NCBI GenBank assembly: GCA_002898955.1
Contig: BEIP01000102.1
Span: 1 to 5,997, forward strand
DNA length: 5,997 nucleotides
Origin: a bacterium HR39
GTDB taxonomy: Bacteria > Pseudomonadota > Alphaproteobacteria > Geminicoccales > Geminicoccaceae
Direction: 5' to 3'
This document shows positions 1 through 5,090 of this stretch, in pieces. A model generated the notes under the pieces. It saw only the letters and a program-made list of their open reading frames with translations, was not told the DNA's origin and did no database searches. Position 1 is the stretch's first letter, and the number at the start of each line of letters is the position of its first letter. Position numbers and translations under genes: made by a program.

Positions 1-715
1 CTTCGAGCGCCTCGGCGATGGCCTCGAAGTAGACTTCCGTCTTGCCCGACCCGGTCACCCCCCACAGCAGCGCCACGGCGTGAGCGCCGGAGCGCACCAT
101 CTCCCGCAGCGCCGCCGCCGCGCGCGCCTGATCGGGCTTGAGCGCGACCGGCCGGTGGACCGGCTCGGGCCATGCGGGCGGGTCCGCCGGCCGCTCCATC
201 ACCTCCACGAACCCCGCCTCCTCGGCGGCGCGCAGGACGGCGGTGGAGATCCCGGCCGCCCGCAGCTCCTCGACGGAGAGCTCCCCGGCATCGTGCAGCA
301 GGTCGAGCAGACGGCGGCGGGCGGCACCGAGGCGCACGCCCTCGGGCGGCGTCGCGGCGAGGTGGCAGATGCGCCGCGGCGGCTGCGGGTCGAAGGCGCG
401 CGGCACGCTGGCGAGCAGCCGCAGAGCGGTCCCCAGCGGCAGCAGGCTCTCGCGTGCCACCTGCCGCAGGAGTCCCAGAAGGTGCGGCACGAGCGGCGGC
501 AGGTCGACGATGCGCTCGACTTCGCGCAGACGCGTCAGCCGCGCTTTTTCGGCGGGTGCGTCCCACACCAGCCCCACCAGCCGGCGCGGGCCGAAGGGCA
601 CCTCGACCCACGTGCCCGGCCGGGGCGCTTCGGCGAAGGGCCACGCATAGTCGAAGGGGCCGTCCACCGGCACCGGCACGAGCACCGGCACCGCACGCTC
701 GCGTGCGCCGCTCAC
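1..715 (-). CDS. priA: Primosomal protein N' (PriA), replication-restart helicase, N-terminal part
   Basis: PriA is a superfamily 2 3'-to-5' DNA helicase that recognises abandoned replication forks and reloads the replicative helicase. The first 238 codons are visible; the rest lies beyond the left edge. Residues 1-105 fit the N-terminal 3'-DNA-end-binding domain (FDYAWP near residue 21, then VPFGPRRLVGLVW at 39-51). Residues about 115-175 look like the winged-helix domain (LSVEELRAAGIS at 147-157). The helicase core starts with LKPDQ at 192-196, followed by the Walker A motif GVTGSGKTEVY at 219-229, which is diagnostic for PriA. I chose the GTG at 713-715 because it sits just before the first conserved strand and has a purine-rich GGAAAGAAGG upstream. 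The window ends before the DEAH box and the zinc-binding cysteines, so intactness cannot be judged. It is transcribed divergently from xerC. Confidence 0.95.
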   Translation of the reverse strand, partial: MSGARERAVPVLVPVPVDGPFDYAWPFAEAPRPGTWVEVPFGPRRLVGLVWDAPAEKARLTRLREVERIVDLPPLVPHLLGLLRQVARESLLPLGTALRLLASVPRAFDPQPPRRICHLAATPPEGVRLGAARRRLLDLLHDAGELSVEELRAAGISTAVLRAAEEAGFVEVMERPADPPAWPEPVHRPVALKPDQARAAAALREMVRSGAHAVALLWGVTGSGKTEVYFEAIAEALE

Positions 716-730
716 CGCCCTTCTTTCCGC

Positions 731-760
731 CTGACGGAGCCGGCGACGGATGCTAGGAAT
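731..760 (+). promoter_or_regulatory. Possible housekeeping promoter of xerC
   Basis: CTGACGG (731-737) and GCTAGGAA (752-759) are separated by 14 bases. This resembles the alphaproteobacterial housekeeping pattern known from Caulobacter (TTGACGS, 10-14 bases, GCTANAWC), with one mismatch in the first element and two in the second. In hexamer terms it is CTGACG, 17 bases, TAGGAA. Transcription would then begin near 765-767, only a few bases before the ATG at 771. Such matches also occur by chance, so this is a sequence-pattern inference. Confidence 0.35.
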
Positions 761-768
761 CGCATCCG
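747..768. repeat. Perfect 7-bp inverted repeat between priA and xerC
   Basis: The arms are CGGATGC (747-753) and GCATCCG (762-768), with an 8-base spacer, TAGGAATC. The repeat overlaps the proposed -10 element of xerC and ends two bases before the ATG at 771. As DNA it could be a dimeric-repressor operator. As RNA it would form a hairpin carrying the only Shine-Dalgarno-like AGGA (755-758) in its loop. Which of these applies, if either, cannot be decided from the sequence. Confidence 0.4.
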
Positions 769-770
769 CC

Positions 771-1736
771 ATGGACACCGATCTCGGATCCGCCCGAGCC
801 TATAGCCGATCCGATCTGGTCGGCAAGCTGGAGGCGTGGTGGCGCTGGCTCGCCCACGAGCGCGCCGCCGCGCCGGCGACGCGCATCGCCTATGCCCGCG
901 ATCTGGCCGATTTCCTGCGCTTTCTCGCCGGCCACCGCGGCGGCCCGGTGGGCGTGGACGATCTGGTGGGGCTGGAGCTTTCGGACTTCCGCGCCTGGCT
1001 GGCCGACCGCCGGCGTCGCGGCCACGACCCCGCCTACACGGTGCGCGCGCTCGCCGCCGTGCGCGGCTTCTTCCGCTTCCTCGACCGGCGCTTCGGCCTG
1101 CGCAATCCCGCCGTCCACGCCCTGCGCACGCCGAAGAAGCCCGAGCGCCTGCCGCGGCCGCTCTCCGAGGCCCAGGCGCTGCGGCTGGTGGAGGAGATGA
1201 GGAGCGAGCCGCGGGTGCCGGCCTGGGTGCTGCGGCGCGATCACGCGGTGCTGCTGCTGCTCTACGGCTGCGGGCTGCGCATCGGCGAGGCGCTCTCCCT
1301 GCGCCGGAAGGACGTGGGCGAGGACCCGCGCCGGCTCGAGACGCTTCGTGTCGTGGGCAAGGGGCGGAAGGTGCGCGAGGTGCCGGTGCTGGCGCAGGTG
1401 GCCGAAGCCATCGCGCTCTACGTGGAGAGCTGTCCGCACCTCCTTCCGCCCGACGGGCCGCTCTTTCGCGGTCTGCGCGGACGGGCGCTCGGGCCGGATC
1501 CGATCCGCCGGCGCATCCGCCAGCTGCGGCGGGCGCTGGGTCTGCCCGAGACTGCGACCCCGCACGCGCTGCGCCACAGCTTCGCCACCCATCTGCTGGC
1601 GGCGGGGGCGGACCTGCGGGCCATCCAGGAGCTGCTGGGGCACGCCAGCCTCTCCACCACCCAGCGCTACACGGCGGTGGAGGCGGCGAAGCTGCTGGAG
1701 GACTACGCCCGCTTCCACCCGCGGGCGCGGGCCTGA
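771..1736 (+). CDS. xerC: Site-specific tyrosine recombinase XerC
   Basis: XerC acts with XerD at the dif site near the replication terminus to resolve chromosome dimers during division. The 321-residue product is normal for the family. Residues about 15-110 form the SAM-like core-binding domain (LAHERAAAPATRIAYARDL). The rest is the catalytic domain. All six active-site residues are present: R170 in GCGLRIGEAL, K197 in VVGKGRK, H265 and R268 in HALRHSFATH, H291 in LLGHASLSTTQ, and the nucleophile Y300. The length, the intact motifs and the position beside priA favour housekeeping XerC over a phage or integron integrase; XerD cannot be fully excluded. An in-frame ATG at 750 with GGAG at 736-739 would add seven residues (MLGIASA). 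I prefer 771 because family members begin about here and the proposed promoter would exclude 750. Confidence 0.93.
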   Translation: MDTDLGSARAYSRSDLVGKLEAWWRWLAHERAAAPATRIAYARDLADFLRFLAGHRGGPVGVDDLVGLELSDFRAWLADRRRRGHDPAYTVRALAAVRGFFRFLDRRFGLRNPAVHALRTPKKPERLPRPLSEAQALRLVEEMRSEPRVPAWVLRRDHAVLLLLYGCGLRIGEALSLRRKDVGEDPRRLETLRVVGKGRKVREVPVLAQVAEAIALYVESCPHLLPPDGPLFRGLRGRALGPDPIRRRIRQLRRALGLPETATPHALRHSFATHLLAAGADLRAIQELLGHASLSTTQRYTAVEAAKLLEDYARFHPRARA

Positions 1737-1831
1737 GGAGCCCTCCGGCGGCGGGAACGGGAGCGGCGCGTGGCCGCGGTGCAACCCTCGCGGGCAAAAC
1801 CCTACCGGAGTGTGCTGAGGCCGACGGTTCA

Positions 1832-1855
1832 CGCTTCCGCGATCCGTCGCGAGCG
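1832..1855 (+). other. Possible RNA hairpin in the leader of the metallophosphoesterase gene
   Basis: CGCGA (1838-1842) and TCGCG (1847-1851) pair around the four-base loop TCCG, which has the UNCG tetraloop form, although closed by an A-U rather than a C-G pair. An outer stem CGCT (1832-1835) with AGCG (1852-1855) extends it across a two-base bulge. No T-run follows, so it is not a standard terminator. Short stems are frequent by chance at this GC content. Confidence 0.2.
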
Positions 1856-1903
1856 TCTAGTCATCCCGGATGGGACATCGCACCTGTCCGCGGCGAGCCG
1901 GGC

Positions 1904-1908
1904 GAGGG
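1904..1908 (+). promoter_or_regulatory. Ribosome binding site deciding the start at 1917
   Basis: GAGGG lies 8 bases before the ATG at 1917, the ideal distance. It marks 1917 as the start rather than the in-frame ATG at 1770. Confidence 0.7.
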
Positions 1909-1916
1909 CATTCCGC

Positions 1917-2783
1917 ATGGTGATCCTCGAGAGCGCACTGGCGGTGGCGGCGCTGGGAGGGGTCTGGGCCTTCGGCGTCGAGCCGCGCCGCCTCATGGTG
2001 CGGCGCTTTTCCGTCCCCTGGCCGGGAGTGCCGGGGAGCCGGCTGCGCATCGGCGTGCTGTCGGACCTCCACGCCGCCCGCCCGCACATGGGCGAGGGCC
2101 GCATCCGCCGCATCGTCGCCCGCCTGCTCGCCGAGGATCCCGACCTGGTGCTCTTGCCGGGCGACTTCGTCGCGACGGGCACGGTGGGCGTGGCGCCCCT
2201 TGCGCCGGAGCGCATCGCCAGGGCGCTGGCTCCGCTCGCCCGCGGGCGCCCCGTCTTCGCGGTGCTGGGCAACCACGACTGGGATCTGGGCGGCGAGCCG
2301 GTGGCGGCGGCGCTCGAGGAGGTGGAGATCCGGGTGCTGCGCAACGAGCACCTGCGCCTGCCCACCCCCTTCGGCGAGCTGGTGCTGGCCGGGGTGGACG
2401 ATCCGGTGACCCGCCGCGACGACCTCGCCCGGGCGCTCGCGGGTACGGAGCCGGACGAGCCGGTGCTGCTGCTCGCGCACGCGCCGGACATCCACACGGC
2501 GGCGCCGGAGCAGGTGCGGCTCCTGATCGCCGGCCACACCCACGGCGGCCAGGTGCGGCTGCCGGGGCTGCCGCCGCCCGTCACCCTGAGCCGCCTGCCG
2601 CGCCGCCAGGCCCACGGCCTGCACCACGACCGCGGCCGTCACCTGCTGGTCACCGCCGGGGTCGGCACCACCGGCCTGCCGCTGCGCTTCGCCCGGCCGC
2701 CCGAGCTGGTGGTGCTGGATCTGGTGGGCGACGGGACGCGCGGCGCCGTCGCCGCGGCCGAGCCGGTGGCGGATCCGGCCTGA
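1917..2783 (+). CDS. Membrane-anchored metallophosphoesterase, YaeI/YkuE type
   Basis: This 288-residue calcineurin-like phosphoesterase has a hydrophobic N-terminal segment (residues 2-20) followed by arginines, which would anchor it to the inner membrane. All dinuclear metal-site motifs are visible: SDLH with D50 and H52, GDF with D83, GNHD at 118-121, H188 in LLLAHAPD, and GHTHGGQ at 206-212. The C-terminal PLRF..PPELVVLDL is typical of the COG1408 subfamily. Family members hydrolyse phosphodiester or pyrophosphate bonds, and chlamydial LpxG of this family cleaves UDP-2,3-diacylglucosamine. The natural substrate here cannot be read from sequence. It lies 180 bp downstream of xerC on the same strand. 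Its last 145 bases overlap the convergent flippase gene. A role in lipid or envelope metabolism is plausible given the anchor and the glycan genes beside it, but that is inference. Confidence 0.9.
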   Translation: MVILESALAVAALGGVWAFGVEPRRLMVRRFSVPWPGVPGSRLRIGVLSDLHAARPHMGEGRIRRIVARLLAEDPDLVLLPGDFVATGTVGVAPLAPERIARALAPLARGRPVFAVLGNHDWDLGGEPVAAALEEVEIRVLRNEHLRLPTPFGELVLAGVDDPVTRRDDLARALAGTEPDEPVLLLAHAPDIHTAAPEQVRLLIAGHTHGGQVRLPGLPPPVTLSRLPRRQAHGLHHDRGRHLLVTAGVGTTGLPLRFARPPELVVLDLVGDGTRGAVAAAEPVADPA

Positions 2784-3997
2784 GGGCGGACTCCGCGCAG
2801 CAGCAGGCTTCCCAGAACGGCGAGGCGGGCGAGGTCGGCCGCACCCCGCGCCAGGGCGAAGGCGGCGGGCTCGGCCGTGATCGCGGCGACCACGAGGGCG
2901 GCTCCGCCCGCACCCAGCGCGGCGCCATCGGCCGCGAGCAGCAGCTTCGGGCGGCTGCGGGATATCGCCGCCGCCTGCAGCACCGCCACCGGATGGGCCA
3001 CCAGCACCCACGGGGCGAAGGCGGGCAGCAGCGCCGCGCTCGCGCTCCAGGACGGGCCGAGGAGGAGCGGCACGAGGAGCGGTCCGGCCAGGGCGAGCGC
3101 GCCGGCGGCCGCCGTGCCCGCGAGCACCACGGATGCGAGTTCGGCCCGCAAGGCCGCGCCGGTGCGGCGGCGGGCAAGGGTGGCCAGTGCGAGCTGGTGG
3201 GCGGCGTTGGCGCCGATCAGGGCGGTGGCGGCGAGCGAGCCCGCGAGCCAGTAGGGGCCGGCCACGGCCGCGCCGAGCAGCAGGCCGACCAGCCAGGCAT
3301 CGAGCCCGATCAGCCCCTGCCGCAGCACGGCCGAAAGGCCGGCCGGCAGGGCGAGGCGTAGGATCTCGGCGGAAGACGGCGCGGTCCGTTCGGGCACGCG
3401 CGGCAGATGGCGCAACGCGGGCCAGGAGACGGCGGCCGCTGCCGCCCAGGCCGTGACCCACAGGGCCGCGAGTCCCGCCGGCCCGGGATTCCCGGGCACG
3501 GCCGCCAGCAGCAGCAGCCAGGCGAGCGGGCGGGCGAGCTGGGCCAGCACCGCTTCGCCGTGGCGGCCGGCCGCGATCGCCGCCCAGTCCATGCGCAGCG
3601 CCTGGGCGGATATGGCGAGCAGCGTGATCGCCAGTGCCCCGGCGGCGCCGGGGGCGAGGAGCGGGGCGAGGGCCAGCACCGGCAGGCCGAAGCCGAAGCC
3701 CAGGGCGTGGCGCAGCAGCACGCAGCGCCGGGTGGCCGCGCGCGCCGCGGCCGGATCACGACCGGCGAGCGCGAGCTGGGCCGAGCGGATGCCGCCCTCG
3801 GCGAGCTGGGCCACGTAGCCCTGCAGGGAGAGCGCCATGGCGAACAGGCCGAGCGTGGCGGGATCGCTGCGCCGGGCCAGCAGCGCCGCGGCCGGAAGGG
3901 CGAGCAGCGCGGCCGCGGCCCGTGCGCCCGCGTGGAAGCCGAGCGGCAGGAGACGGCGCAGGGTGCCGGCCGGGGCCTCAGCTCGCCCGCAGCCCAC
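2639..3997 (-). CDS. Oligosaccharide flippase / polysaccharide export membrane protein (Wzx-like)
   Basis: The 452-residue product is almost entirely hydrophobic, with roughly 12 candidate membrane segments between residues 16 and 401, for example about 16-42, 95-115, 173-192, 228-246, 286-314, 322-345, 351-374 and 388-401. Segment number, spacing and the N-terminal pattern (SDPATLGLFAMALSLQGYVAQLAEGGI, in part) fit the polysaccharide transporter family of the MOP superfamily, which moves lipid-linked sugars across the inner membrane. I chose the GTG at 3995-3997 because GGAG lies 7 bases upstream. It overlaps the preceding glycosyltransferase by 20 bp, suggesting coupling. An ATG at 4120 would extend the overlap to 143 bp and adds non-membrane sequence. 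Residues about 402-452 form a low-complexity Ser/Thr/Pro/Arg tail; residues from about 405 on are antisense to the metallophosphoesterase. The fold call is firm, the exact substrate unknown. Confidence 0.82.
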   Translation of the reverse strand: MGCGRAEAPAGTLRRLLPLGFHAGARAAAALLALPAAALLARRSDPATLGLFAMALSLQGYVAQLAEGGIRSAQLALAGRDPAAARAATRRCVLLRHALGFGFGLPVLALAPLLAPGAAGALAITLLAISAQALRMDWAAIAAGRHGEAVLAQLARPLAWLLLLAAVPGNPGPAGLAALWVTAWAAAAAVSWPALRHLPRVPERTAPSSAEILRLALPAGLSAVLRQGLIGLDAWLVGLLLGAAVAGPYWLAGSLAATALIGANAAHQLALATLARRRTGAALRAELASVVLAGTAAAGALALAGPLLVPLLLGPSWSASAALLPAFAPWVLVAHPVAVLQAAAISRSRPKLLLAADGAALGAGGAALVVAAITAEPAAFALARGAADLARLAVLGSLLLRGVRPQAGSATGSAAATAPRVPSPTRSSTTSSGGRAKRSGRPVVPTPAVTSR

Positions 3998-5090
3998 GGT
4001 AGAGCTCCAGCACCGGTGCCATGAAGTCCCGCTCGCCCAGGGCCGCCAGCTTGCGCGACGGGCGTATTCGACCTTCGCGCACGAGCCGGGCCGCTTCCAA
4101 CACCGCGTCCGCCAGCGCACCGGCCTCGGCCGGGCGCACGAAGCCCGTCTCGCCCTCCTCCACCCACAGCCGCACGTCGCCCACGTCGGTGGTGACCACC
4201 GGGCGCAGGGCGGCGAGGGCCTCCTTGACCACCGTGGGCGAGGCCTCGGCGCGGCTCGTCACCAGCACGATGCCGTGGGCGGCGTAGAGCTCCGGCATGC
4301 GGTCGTGGGGCACGCGGCCCAGCCAGCGGATGGCCGTGCGCGCCGGCGAGCGGTCGATGCGGCGCAGCAGGTCACGCGCACCCTCGCCCTGACCGGCGAT
4401 GGTGAGGGTGAAGCCGGTGTGCCCGCGCCGGTACAGCTCCTCCAGCACGGCGACGGCGAGCGGCACGTTCTTCACATGCGAGATGCGGCCGACGAAGAGC
4501 AGCCGCTGCGCCTGTTGAGGCGCGGGCGGGCGCGGCGGCCGGGCGCGGAACAGCGAGTCGTCGAAGCCGGCCGGCAGCACCAGCGCGCGGGCGAAGGCGG
4601 GATCGACGGTGCGGGCGAGTTCCTCGCGGATGCGCTCGCTCACGCACACGAGGACGTCCGCCCGCCGCACCGCCCGGCGCTCGAAGAAGAGCATCACCCG
4701 GCGCACGGGCCGGGCGAGGGGGCCGAGGGCGCCGGCCAGCACCTGTCCCGTCACCACGTGGTAGGTGAGCACCACCCGCCCGCGGCGCGGTGCGAGCACG
4801 TATTTGGGCCAGGCGGCGTAGTTGCGGTGGAAATGAAAGACGTCGTCCTCGCGCAGGTGATGGCGGTTCTTCCAGAACCACCGCCAGCACCCGAGCCAGA
4901 AGCGCAGGAAACCGGCCCCGCGAGAGACGTATTCGACCTGCGGCGCCTCGCGCTCGTCCTGCAGGCGCGCGGCCACCAGCCGGAAGGGCAGGCCGGAGAC
5001 GAGCAGCGCCCGGTGCAGGGCGCGGAAGTGCTCGGCGCCGCCGCCCTGATCGGCGGCCAGCGGATCGTTGTTGTAGAAGACGTAGATCAC
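3978..5090 (-). CDS. Glycosyltransferase family 4 (GT-B fold)
   Basis: This 370-residue enzyme would transfer a sugar from a nucleotide donor to a growing glycan at the cytoplasmic face of the membrane. The N-terminal domain opens with a short strand (VIYVFYNNDP) and a glycine-rich GGGAEHFRAL loop at 17-26. The C-terminal donor-binding domain shows FVGRISHVKNVP at 199-210, where R202 and K207 would contact donor phosphates. It also has the retaining EX7E motif, E282 to E290 in EASPTVVKEALA, followed by PVVTTDVGDV. The GTG start at 5088-5090 overlaps the upstream stop in a GTGA arrangement, with GGGGAG 7 bases before it. The longer stop-free frame further upstream is a shadow of the fusion gene. 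The acceptor and donor sugars are unknown. It ends inside the start of the flippase gene, so the two are probably co-translated. Confidence 0.93.
   Translation of the reverse strand: MIYVFYNNDPLAADQGGGAEHFRALHRALLVSGLPFRLVAARLQDEREAPQVEYVSRGAGFLRFWLGCWRWFWKNRHHLREDDVFHFHRNYAAWPKYVLAPRRGRVVLTYHVVTGQVLAGALGPLARPVRRVMLFFERRAVRRADVLVCVSERIREELARTVDPAFARALVLPAGFDDSLFRARPPRPPAPQQAQRLLFVGRISHVKNVPLAVAVLEELYRRGHTGFTLTIAGQGEGARDLLRRIDRSPARTAIRWLGRVPHDRMPELYAAHGIVLVTSRAEASPTVVKEALAALRPVVTTDVGDVRLWVEEGETGFVRPAEAGALADAVLEAARLVREGRIRPSRKLAALGERDFMAPVLELYRGLRAS
4005..4008 (-). promoter_or_regulatory. Ribosome binding site of the flippase gene
   Basis: GGAG on the minus strand lies 7 bases before the GTG at 3997, inside the last codons of the glycosyltransferase gene. 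It supports the GTG start and the 20-bp overlap. Confidence 0.6.

Larger units (their letters stand above)
1737..1916. other. 180-bp non-coding gap upstream of the metallophosphoesterase
   Basis: This is the only sizeable gap in the window. I see no convincing -35/-10 pair and no GC hairpin followed by a T-run that would end xerC transcription. An in-frame ATG at 1770 opens this stretch into the downstream gene, but the extra 49 residues resemble nothing I know and carry no domain. It most likely holds the promoter and leader of the metallophosphoesterase, or simply separates it from xerC within one transcript. Confidence 0.5.

Noticed and set aside
661..700. Repeated CACCGGCAC units near the priA start
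   Set aside because: They encode the alternating Val-Pro stretch (VPVLVPVPV) of the PriA N-terminal strand and look like codon-level coincidence in GC-rich DNA.
80..805. A 241-codon plus-strand open frame opposite priA
   Set aside because: The minus-strand reading gives continuous PriA similarity ending in GVTGSGKTEVY; the plus reading gives no recognisable protein.
771..1736. Phage, integron or island integrase instead of XerC
   Set aside because: The compact length, XerC-like motifs, the priA neighbour and the absence of attachment-site repeats, a tRNA gene or other mobile genes all favour the housekeeping recombinase.
712..1832. Two long minus-strand open frames opposite xerC
   Set aside because: Both are low-complexity shadows of xerC, whose six catalytic residues fix the plus-strand reading.
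1828..1861. TTCACG and TCTAGT as a promoter for the phosphoesterase
   Set aside because: The spacing of 22 bases is too long for a standard promoter and both elements are poor matches.
1770..1916. Upstream ATG at 1770 as the start of the phosphoesterase
   Set aside because: It would place 49 unrelated residues before the membrane anchor, whereas the ATG at 1917 has a well-spaced GAGGG and gives the usual family length.
2769..2796. Possible bidirectional terminator between the phosphoesterase and flippase genes
   Set aside because: GCGG/CCGC pairs around 2786-2796 are short, lack a T-run on either side, and lie inside flippase coding sequence.
836..3361. An 841-codon open frame on the plus strand spanning xerC, the phosphoesterase and part of the flippase
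   Set aside because: Its translation is low-complexity Ala/Arg/Gly/Pro, as expected from an off-frame reading of very GC-rich genes. It overlaps three genes with recognisable motifs.
1857..3461. A 534-codon open frame on the minus strand
   Set aside because: It runs antisense to the phosphoesterase and then off-frame through the flippase. It has no domain and a biased Arg/Gly/Pro/His composition.
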